Shown in pieces: positions 11,780-21,062 of a stretch of 64,000 nucleotides of DNA. Position numbers and translations under genes: made by a program. The notes beneath the pieces are model-generated. The model was not told the origin of the DNA. It was given only the letters and a program-made list of their open reading frames with translations, and did no database searches. The DNA comes from Cryptomeria japonica (Eukaryota > Streptophyta > Pinopsida > Cupressales > Cupressaceae), in contig NC_081415.1 of the NCBI RefSeq assembly GCF_030272615.1, positions 606,493,137 to 606,557,136 on the forward strand, given 5' to 3'. Positions within the stretch are counted from its first letter, which is position 1. Every line of letters begins with the position of its first letter.

Positions 11780-14525
11780 AAAGTCGTCTCCAGGCGACTT
11801 ACAAAAATGGAGATAATGCAACCTATACAAGATATCGGAAAGACTAGGGAGGGGGCTGAGAAAGCGTCCCTGAAGTAGAAGTGTGAGATGGCGGTGTCTG
11901 GGCTACCAAGCGGGAACGAAGCTCGTACACCTGCTGAGTGCGTGCAGCCACATCCCGTTCCGCCACGAGGACCTTCTCTAGAGCTGTCTTCACCATGTGT
12001 GCTGCCTCCAGTAATTCCTTCTCCTTGGTATCCACTGCCTCCGTCGCGCAGGCCAACCGTGTCTGCTCGGCTGCCAGACGGCCCTCTACCTCGACCTTCG
12101 CTGTTCGGATCTCAGCCGTCTCTGTGCGGGCCACCTCTAGCTGTGCCAACAACTGCGCCCTCTCGGCTGCCCATGAGGCCTGCTGACTGGCCACCTCGCT
12201 CTCCAACGCTACTCGGGAAGCCTCCCTGACTGCAGACTCCTGTTGTGTGTGCCTCAATGTATAATAGGCATCCTGATAGACCTGCTCGATCTCGTGGACG
12301 ACTACCGTCACCCGACTCTCCACAACGAGCTGACGCAGCCTCCAGGCCTGGAGCATCTCCGCTGTCTCCATAGTCGGCCACCCCTGGGACTCAAAGCAGG
12401 TAGCAAAGGCTATCGGACAGTCCACCCGCATAAACTGTAGGACCTGCTCTAGCTCCACCACCACCTGCTGCAATACTTGCGTCTGGGCCGTGGCCACCAC
12501 CCGCCGACCCCTCGCAACCATATCAGCCATGTCCGCGAGATAAGTCTCAACATCCTCTCCCACCTGTGCCGAAGACTGGGAAATCCCTGGTGGAACGATC
12601 ACTACTGTAGCCTGCTGCGAAGGTACCGCCTCCGCCACCGAAGGTGCACCATCTCCTGGTGCCTGCCCAGAGGCGACCTCCCCTGCCTCGTGCCCAACAG
12701 TGAGTCCATGTGCCTCCCTTGACGAGTCATCCAAGTGGACTATCTCCGCTCCCGTCTCGCGATGCGGTGAAAATACAACAGCTCCCTCCGGCTGTGCCAG
12801 TGTCATCTGAAACCACTGTGTGAGCCAGCTCTGCATAGCCTCGAGGTCAGCACGCATCTCTGTGACTGGGGGAGGGGTCGCTGTGGTCGGCTCCTCCAAC
12901 AACGAAGCAGAAACAGTCACCACGGCGTCACCACCCACGACCTCCAACCGCACGGGAGGCTCGGTAGCCTCCACCTCCGTCGGCCCCTGCTCGACCACTA
13001 CCCGGTGCGGTGACTCTTCCGTCCCTGACTCTGCCATGTCCTCTGTAAGTGTCGTTGTGGCTGGGCCCGACGGTGCTCCCTGCTGCTCGTGCTGGAGGGG
13101 ACCCAATGTAACAGGCGTATGGCTCTGCCCAAAGGCCGGAATACAAGTGCCGCCTACTCCAGATGCTGGCACAGTCGTGCCCATCGGTAACAGAGGTGGG
13201 GCAAACCGAACGCGTACAGGCTCCTCCGTTGCCTGACTGCTGTCGTCCTCCTCATCTTCCTCCTCCGAATCCTCCGTGCTGCTGGACTCCCTCCCGCTGT
13301 CGAGCTCCCCTGAGGCCGAGGCCGTATCCACCGCCCATTTCCGCTTCGCGGAAGAGTGCCCAATGTCCAAGTGCCTCCAATACATTATTGGAGGCTCTCC
13401 CGCTGCCAACGGTCCCTGTGGCCGTACCTCCAACTCATCCTCTGGCACGACTTCCCGCGTGGCCTCCAGGAATAACCCTATAGCATAATGAGGCATGTAG
13501 AATGTGCGATGCTGGAGCGTCAGAAACTCATACATACACTCTGCCAATAACGCTGCCCAGTCATACACGATGCCATTCATCAGCCCATTCATCAGCATAA
13601 TCTGCGGGAGGGCAATGTCCGACGCCCTGCCCGACCCTGTCAATCTGCTCTTGATAACATCCATGATGCACCTCCAGTGGCCCTCTGCAACAAAAGTCTT
13701 GCGGATTCCCCGACTCTTCGTGGCTCTAACCACGCTGTCCAACTCCACTGTGGTCAAATTCCGAGAGATTAATTTAATCCACCGCTCCTCCTCCTCCTGT
13801 GTCATCTTCTTGGCCTTCAGGTCTATTTTCTTGCCCTGGCTGCCCGGAATGCCGAATACCCTCGTGAAATCCCTCGCTTTGAAGGATATAGTGACATCCC
13901 TCCGGAGGTATTCAAATGTGCTGATGTGTAATATCCCTTGGCTAATCTGACCCTGTTTTTGCTTATTTGAACACCAAGGAATATTGTCAAACATTTGGCA
14001 TACAATGTTTGAAGCCACTGTAGTGAATTCTTTCTTTGTCTTCTTTGGGTTTGTAGGCTGCAAATGAAGTTATGGAAAGCTTCTAACAATGCAAAGTTGT
14101 TATAGAAATGATATACTAGCTGTTTTAGACCTTTCCACACATATGTAATGACTGAAATTAACTAGTACAGCTAGTTGACATTAAGACAAACACTTGTCAT
14201 GCATCCCAAAGTACACCTACAGCCATTAGGCATTTAAGCAAACAATTGGCATGAAAGCTAAATCGCTGATCAATGTTGAATGTGGAATATGCAAATTATA
14301 TCTCCATTAAACATATGCAACCTCCAAATATTTCATGATATAATCATAATAGAAAATGATGCAATGAAGTAATGATTTTCTAATACAATGACCATAGATA
14401 GAAAACCTGGTATTTCAATGGCTGCCTTGATATATTGGTTTGATTCTCCTCATATGCAAATCCCTTGTCACATATATATAGCTGTTCAACCTCTCTAAAT
14501 CCCCTTCTATAGAACTCCAACTACT

Positions 14526-14606
14526 GTAGCGCACTGTTCATGCGCACTGTTCACGGCACTGTAGCGCACTATTCACGGCACTGTTCATGCGCACTGTAGC
14601 AGCAAG
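14526..14606. repeat. GCACTGTTCA / GCACTGTAGC short tandem repeat
   Basis: About seven alternating copies of GCACTGTTCA(C/T)G and GCACTGTAGC within 80 bp in the LTR-like insertion. Confidence 0.7.
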
Positions 14607-15210
14607 AACAAACTTGCAATCTGCTCTTAAAACCTTGAATAATTTGTTGCCAAATAAGGATGATTCACAACCAACTATAAATGTTCTTCAACAATAAACT
14701 TCAAACCCTTGTAGAAAACTTCACCAATTTGCACAAATGAAAGAACTGAAGTATTCTTTCCCACAACTGCAATAATTCAGATGTTATTTCACACCTTCAA
14801 AATTGCTATCAATAGGAAGTTTTCGTTTCCTATGATCAAAGAAGAAAATTGCGAAAGCCCTAGGCTCCACAATAAAAATCAATCAAAATACTATTCATCA
14901 ACTGGATGCCGAGAATGAACTCTTGCCTTTCCTTTTATTCTTTCCTTAAGAGAGCTCAAACACCTTCCTGGCCAATGTGGGATAAAAGATTTATTCCCAC
15001 ATTAAATTATTCACTTAACGCACTTTATTATATTAAAGTGACTTTATTATTATAATGTTACTTTAGAACTTTATAATAATATTAAAATATTAAATAAATC
15101 ACTTAAGTCACTTAAACTTTAATATCTTTTGATGTACTTGTTTGATTGCTAAGCCGTCTGAGCCAGGAGTCGACTCTCCCTGTTCTCCATGTGATTGGAT
15201 GCCTATCTAA

Positions 15211-15420
15211 AAATAGAAACCCTGAATAGTGACTTACTATAAATAGTAAGTATGTGGAACTGAGTCTAGAAATAGCTGCAAAGGCCCAATCAAGGTCGAC
15301 ACTGCCAATAAGCTCTGCTCAAGTGTCTTTCTATTAATAGGAACCCTGACTCTCCCAAAATAGTAACTTACTATAAATAGTAAGTGTGCCAATCTGAGTC
15401 AAAAAACCTATGCAAAGGCC
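15211..15420. repeat. Imperfect direct repeat carrying 20-bp palindromes
   Basis: The palindrome ACTTACTATAAATAGTAAGT occurs at 15232-15251 and 15366-15385, each preceded by (G)AACCCTGA and followed by a CTGAGTC...GCAAAGGCC segment, so a unit of about 135 bp is duplicated. Confidence 0.75.
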
Positions 15421-15966
15421 AAAACCCGAATCCAGCTGAAGAGTAATGTCTCTAATCACCAAGTAACTGCCACACGAAGCCCTCTATCAATAATTGTTAG
15501 CCTACGAGGGTCAAATGATAGGCTAATTCTTACAGACTCTGATGCTCGCAAAATGGGGACATTACATGGTGCATGTATGTCTGTCGAAGGTGTCCACCAT
15601 GAAGCGTAGGGCACCCTCATACTCCCGGATAGGGAACACGGGCATCCGGATAGCCCACTCTACCTGTGCCTTCCGGAGGTTTTGCTTTACCAGGTCATTA
15701 TCGGGGGTATCCTGCCACCATTTGCGGCATTCCAATCCATTCAGGCCCTCGAATGTAATATTCTGTGGCGTCACTGTGTTTTTCGCAATTGCGGCAACCT
15801 GTGGTGTTTTCTGTTTTTGTTTTTGCCGAGTGCTGGCATCCATGGTGCCGCCTGCAACACGCACTCCTGAAGCTAAAATCCTGATATTGCTACCTTTATT
15901 CTTCTGGCTGCTGTTGGAAGAAGCGTGCAGTTGTTTCTTCCAACTCCTCTTCCTGGTTGAATCCAT

Positions 15967-17294
15967 CGATCTCCCCGTAACTGATTTGTTTAGAAAAATC
16001 CACCCTTCGTAACGGCCCTCTCTTTTTGGCTGCCGCCGTGCGGCTGGTCTACCTGTGGCTCTTATTCTTCCCTTTGTGGCTGCTGCTCAAAACCCTTGCT
16101 GTGGCTGCGTGGAATTGTGCGGACTTGGTGTGGTCGTGCGGTGGTAACTACCTCCAGCAAAAAACGCACGACACTCCTCCCGTTTTCTGTGTTGGCCAGC
16201 GTCAGCTTTCCATTTCCCTTCGGCGTGGTGTCTCCCTCGGTGTGCCGCGTTTCAATCTTGCGTGGCCTTTTATGTGTTTCGCGGCCTTTGGTGGTGTGCC
16301 TTGTGCGTGGTGTTTTATCCCCACGGTGGTCTCCTCCTTTTCATTCATGCAATCTGTATTGCACTATAGTGTAGTGTTCACTTGCCGCAAAAGTCCTCCG
16401 GAAGTGTGACTGGCACATCGGTAGGCAGATAGACCAGCATGTCCCGCTACTTCCTCCAACACTGCAAGTCCGCCACCTCCTTCTGGTATGGTCCACACTG
16501 GTTCGTATGCCCGTTGCGGTTAGTTGTGTTAACAGTGTGGCTCCCGATATCGAGACCCTTGATCACGACCACGAAACAATAAGCTTCGACAGTGTATTCT
16601 GCAACTGCACTTGATCTATCAGTTCGTAATTTGTCTTGGCCACCGCTTTGTGTTCTGAACTTCCCATCTTTGCTCCGAAGTTCACCGGATCATGCTACAC
16701 CGCATTCTCACTCCCGACGCACCTGGCAATCATCTTGGCTCTGCTTGCGGAAGTCATACCCTGTGTATCGGCAATACTCCTCGACGTGAACTTAAGTTTG
16801 TGCGAACCTTCGGGAACTCATGCTGCATTCCTCGACATTGGATCTCCAGGCGAATTCTATCCTACTATTCACACCATACGTAACCACCAATAGGCCAGGA
16901 CTCTCCCTGACAAAAGGGGAATTGGTATCAACAATCCAACTCGGATTCTGTCACTGTGAATTCCTTCTTCCAAGCATGACCTAAAAAACTTCCGTCGTGT
17001 CCCTTTTGTTTCCTTCGTTCGGTTTGGGCGGCCTTTTTATTTATGCGAGCGTCGGTGGCTTCCACCGCACGGTGGCTTCCACCGCACGGTGGCCTCCACC
17101 GTTGGTGGTTCCACCGCACGGTGGCTTCCACCGTCGGTGGTCCCACCGCACGGTGGATTCCACCTTCGGTGGTGCCACCTGCGTGTCCACCTTACGGTGG
17201 TCATATTTTCTTCGTTTTTTTTTTTTTTTTTTGAATTTTTCTTTTATATATATATATATTTTCCAAATTTTCATATATATATATTTCAAATTTT
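15967..17294 (-). other. Noncoding spacer between integrase and ORF3 of gypsy B
   Basis: About 1.3 kb with no supported gene. Open frames on the plus strand are chance products of its G+C content. It contains the palindromic array at 17051-17200, a run of about 20 T near 17213-17233 and TA-rich simple repeats at 17245-17283. It probably supplies the leader of an ORF3 transcript. Confidence 0.5.
17051..17200. repeat. Palindromic tandem array (CCACCG...CGGTGG units)
   Basis: Eight to nine tandem units of 16-17 bp of the type CTTCCACCGCACGGTGG. Each can fold on itself, CCACCG pairing with CGGTGG around two or three bases. Loops vary (CA, TT, TC). The array lies just downstream of pol in element sense. 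Confidence 0.9.
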
Positions 17295-18677
17295 CTAATT
17301 TTTTGGAGCGGCTGTCTGACTGGGGGTTCCCGGTTCCCTCCGTTCGTGATAGATTTTCAGTTTCGACCCGTTGATCGCGTCTGGTATCTCCTTCCCATCC
17401 AGCGTCCATAACTTTATCGCCCCGTTCGTGTTGACCTCACGTATCCGGAAGGGCCCTAACCATCGAACTTTGAATTTCCCCGGTTTAATTTCGTTCCTCC
17501 CGTTGAATTTTAACACCAACTGTCCGGGAGTAAAATTCATTCGCCAGAGGTGCTTGTCGTGCCACACCTTCTGTCTTTGCTGGGCTGTTTCTGTCGCCCA
17601 CTGAGCCATCATCCTTTGCTCGTCCAATTTGTTCAACGCGTATAGCCTCTCCCTCAGGCTTTCCATGTCGCCAAGGCGATTATCGATGGCAATCCACAGA
17701 CTTGGTACCATGAATTCAACTGGCATCACGGCTTCTTGTCCATACATCAGCTGGAAAGGAGTCTGTCCAGTAGTTACTTTGTAGGTCGTTCGGTATGCCC
17801 AAAGTACTGACGGCAGGCGCTCCTCCCAGTCATCTTTCTCGACCCCGCAAGACATATATATCACTGACATTATTATTTTATTTGTGGCCTCCGCCTGGCC
17901 ATTGGCACGTGAGTAATACGGACTTGAAAATGAGTGAAAAATCTTGAAGTCTGATGTCAACCGGTGTATGACATGGTTCACGAAGTGGCCTCCCCGGTCA
18001 CTGGTCAACTGAATAGGTATACCGTATCGCGTAATGATCTGTTCATAAATAAACTTCGCTGTGCTTACTGCCGAATTATCCTGGAGGGCTCTTGCCTCCA
18101 CCCACTTGGTCAAGTATTATGTCGCAACTATAATGTATCGGCACCGTCGTGCGCAACTGGTCTTAAGAGGGCCCACAAAGTCGAGTCCCCATCGCTCAAA
18201 AAGTTCTTGTGCATGCGACCGGTTGAGGGGCATGAAGTCCCACTTCAGAGGTTTGCCCGCTCACTGGCAAGTGTCACACCTCACGACCCACTCCCTGGCA
18301 TCGTGATATACCGTTGGCCACCATAGTCCTGCGAGAAGCACCTTTCGGGCTGTGGTGTCTGGACCCATGTGTCCACCTGCGGGCCCTTCGTGTGCCTCCC
18401 TTAGTACACTCGAGACTTCTTCCTCCATGACACAACGCCTTAATATCTGGTCCGGCCCCATCTTGTAAAGTAACCCGTTGATGAGCGAAAAAGTCCTGCT
18501 CCTTAATGCGAGTTTTCTTCGTTCCCCTAGAGGCATACCCTCCGGAAATCGGGACGTCGATAGGTACTCTCCAATCGTCTTGTACCACGAAGGGAGCACG
18601 GCTATTTGGAACAAGTGTGCATCCGGGAAATCATCGTTTACTCCCTCTGGAGGTTCCCCTGACTTAATCCACGACAG
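17295..18677 (-). pseudogene. int: Integrase of gypsy B
   Basis: In element sense the region 18614-18261 carries the HHCC zinc domain (REAHEGPAGGHMGPDTTARK, CDTC), then a TGA at 18261-18263 and, in the same frame, the catalytic core: GLDFVGPL, a TAA at 18117-18119, TKWVEA, TSDRGGHFVNHV and ANGQAEATNKII, giving the DDE triad. WAYRTTYKVTTGQTPFQLMYG and the C-terminal FKVRWLGPFRI follow. The protein ends about 30 residues after GSKLKIYH, with no chromodomain. Apart from the two stops the frame is intact. Integrase inserts the cDNA into the genome. Confidence 0.9.
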
Positions 18678-20375
18678 CTAGTCGGCTATGACATGGCTTC
18701 GCCCTGGTCTCACCACGATTAAAAATGTGAACTCCTGTAATAGCAATAGCCAACGACTTATCCTCCCCTGGATAATGGGTTTGTTCACTAAATACATGAG
18801 TGCCTGGTGGTCTACGTAAAATGTGAATGGTGTGGCCAGGAGGTAATGACGGAATTTCTGTACTGCATAGACCATACCGAGGGCTTCACGTTCTGTGGTA
18901 CTATAGTTTTTCTCCGCCTTCGAGAGCAATCTGCTGGCAAAATAAATGGGGTGGTCCAGCCCGTGTCCTCCTACTTGGGCTAACGTAGCCCCGATGGCAT
19001 AGTTTGAGGCATCTACGTGAACGTGGAATTCCTTATCCCAGTTCAGGTATGCCAATATGGGCGCTGCCATCAACCTTGTCTTCAGCTCTTCGAAGGCCTT
19101 GCTCTGTGGCTCTGCCCAACTGTATGGTTCCCCTTTCCTTGTCAATTGATCCAACGGGTGGGATACCTCCGCGAAGTTCTTGATAAACCTCCTGTAGTAC
19201 CCCACATGACCAAGGAAGGATTTTACCCCGGTGACGTCCGTTGGAGGCTCCATTTCTACTATTACCCGAATCTTGTCCGGGTCCGTTTTCAATCCTTCTT
19301 TACACACAATGTGTCCCAGCAATCTCCCCTGTGGTACCATGAATCTACATTTCTTCGGGTTGAGGGCCAATCGTGCCCTCCGACACCTCTCTAAGCACTC
19401 TCCCAGAGTTTTTAAGTGGATGTCCTGTTCACTGTAAATAGACCAATCGTCCAGGAATGCTTTGAAGTTCCCCACCGACATCCTTTCGAAAATGTGCAGA
19501 ATGATGCGCTGGAAGGTGGCAGGCGCGTTGCATAGACCGAAGGGCATTCGGTTGTATGCGTACACGCCGTCCTCCACCACGAAGGTTGTTTTCAGCTTAT
19601 CTTCCTCCGCGATGGATATCTGGTTGTAACCAGAGAACCCATCCATGAAGGAATAGATTTTGTGTCCAGCTACTTCCTCCAAGATGCTGTCTGTGAAGGG
19701 TATGGGAAACGGGTCTTTAACGGTGACAGCGTTTAGGCATCGGAAATCTATACAAATCCGGATTTGATTGGCCTCTTTCTTGAGGGAAATCACAATGGGG
19801 GACACCCATTCGCTTGTCTACACCCTAAAGATTATGCCCGCTTCCAACATCCGCTCAATCTCGTCGTTCACCCGTACAGCATAATTTTTGTTCATTCGGT
19901 ACGGCCGCTTCCTCACTGGCTGGGCTCCTGGTACTAATGTTATTCGGTGCACACATAGCTCTGGGGGCACGCCCTTCAAGTCCTTGTATGTCCATGCAAA
20001 GACATCCTTGTATTCCAGGAAAATTTTGAAGGCTGCGGCCTTCAACACTAGATTCCAATCATCACCGACCAGGATGATCTTAGGGTCACTTGTCTCCCCG
20101 AGATTCATTTCCTTTAACGTGGCTTCCTGATACTTAATAGGCTCCCCTTCTGGAAATTGGTGTGCCGGCGCCTCATTCACTGCTGCCTCCCCTTCCTTAT
20201 ACTCGCCATATTCTGGGGGAAATATCTCTGGTTCTTCTTCGATGCTCAAGACGTTGCACGATGGTGTAAATAGTTCATAATCCCCCATTTGCCAATGGAA
20301 GAGGCCATTCAAGGAGTCCCCATCGTCCCCTGAGCAGGCCTCCAGTTCTAATACCCCTTCATCACTGGGCTCCAT
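18678..20375 (-). pseudogene. pol: Reverse transcriptase and RNase H of gypsy B
   Basis: One frame from 20375 to 18678 with a single TAG at 19818-19820. Motifs in order: VPPELCVHRITLVPGAQPV, EWVSPIVISL, RICIDFRCLNAVTVKDPFP, YSFMDGFSGYNQI (motif A), RMPFGLCNAPATFQ and AFLDDWSIYS (motif C as FLDD). RNase H follows with HVHVDASNYAIGATLAQ, YFASRLLSKAEKNY, EREALGMVYAVQKFRHYLL and FYVDHQAL. The frame closes with TAG at 18678, two codons after HVIAD, where most relatives read on through a Leu-Ser-Arg segment. The Arg there is Trp (CGG to TGG). Confidence 0.93.
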
Positions 20376-20393
20376 GCGGCCTCTACTTCCACC

Positions 20394-21062
20394 CTACGCT
20401 AACTGGTGTCCCTTGGACTCCGAGTCGGAGGAAGAGGCTAACTCCTCGCTCACCATCTGCCTACGGAGATCGATTACATACTTCCTCCCGACATTTTCCA
20501 AAGAAAGGGTATTCCTCTTCCAGTTATGGTTCGCTTTCGCTGCGATGAGCCACCCCCGCCCCAGGATGGCGTCATATCCCTTCTGCTTTAAGGGGATTAC
20601 CACAAAGTCCAGCACAAATGGCTGCGTGCCGACCATCACCTGCTGGCCCATGAGGGTACCAATGGGTTTAATCCCATGTTGGTCTGCCCCTAGTAGGTTG
20701 AACGTAGGGGGCCATAACGTAGGCTTTCCCAACTTTTTCCATGTTGCTTCTGGGAGTACATTTACTCCTGACCCTCCGTCCACAATCGTGTCTGTTAGGG
20801 TGGTCCCTAGTATACCCATTTCTACCACCACCGGGTGGCATCCGCTGTTGACTACCAACAACATGGGATCAATCGCGGAACTAGCAACTTCTTTAAACGC
20901 GGGGTTGGTTGTGGGGCGTACAACCTCCTTCGTTTGTACTTGTGGGGGTACAGAGTTTAAAATAGCCGTTTTTAGCTGCGGCATACTCTCCAGGAGGTCT
21001 TGAATTTTCACCGGTACCTCTACCTGCAAGATCTGCCATAAGATTTCCTCTTCGCCCTTCGT
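20394..21062 (-). pseudogene. Aspartic protease of gypsy B
   Basis: Same frame as gag, separated from it by a single TAG (21063-21065), and closed by a TAG at 20394-20396. The active-site segment is IVDGGSGVNVLPEATW (DGG triad), followed by GADQHGIKPIGTL, FVLDFVVIPL and ILGRGWLIAAKANH. There is no ATG near the start, so expression needs readthrough of the gag stop or a fusion. It matures the Gag-Pol polyprotein. The DGG triad is shared with copy A, so it is ancestral in this family. Confidence 0.85.

Larger units (their letters stand above)
13927..15566. mobile_element. LTR-like insertion (solo LTR candidate) inside ORF3
   Basis: 1,640 bp with ends TGTAATATCCC and GGGGACATTACA, TG...CA with an extended inverted terminal motif as in many plant gypsy LTRs. 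The flanks are TGATG (13922-13926) and TGGTG (15567-15571), a 5-bp duplication with one transition. Taking it out restores the ORF3 frame exactly. It has no coding capacity and is more A+T-rich than its host. It contains the repeats listed separately. Orientation is undecided. Confidence 0.8.
11844..15966 (-). pseudogene. Accessory ORF3 of gypsy B, split by an LTR-like insertion
   Basis: Two coding parts on the minus strand: 15966-15567 (ATG start, basic N-terminus with KRSWKKQ and many Lys/Gln) and 13921-11844. Leaving out the 1,640-bp insertion and one copy of its 5-bp duplication, the two parts stay in one frame of 826 codons with no internal stop. The N-terminal half has EWAIRMPVFP, then VTISFKARDFTRVFGIPG, then YDWAALL with FYMPHY about 20 residues later, a layout like plant LTR-element accessory proteins of the 'putative plant transposon protein' type (family name from memory). 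The middle is acidic and Pro/Thr/Val-rich. The last 150 residues are an Ala/Glu-rich coiled coil. It sits in the env position, but no signal peptide or membrane segment is visible, so calling it an envelope is not supported. It appears related to the genes at 1-2578 and 45909-49619. Confidence 0.75.

Noticed and set aside
11888-13500. Plus-strand open frames opposite ORF3
   Set aside because: They mirror the G+C-rich, stop-free minus-strand ORF3 and show no domain or start context of their own.
13927-15566. Intron of ORF3
   Set aside because: No GT-AG pair joins both coding parts in frame, whereas TG...CA ends, a 5-bp duplication and exact frame restoration fit an insertion.
11844-15966. Viral-type envelope protein
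   Set aside because: Position fits, but no signal peptide, transmembrane segment or cleavage site is visible, and the C-terminus is a coiled coil.
16026-16409. Plus-strand ORF with hydrophobic stretches, possible membrane protein
   Set aside because: It lies in the gypsy B spacer on the wrong strand, with no known motif; hydrophobicity follows from T/C-rich sequence.
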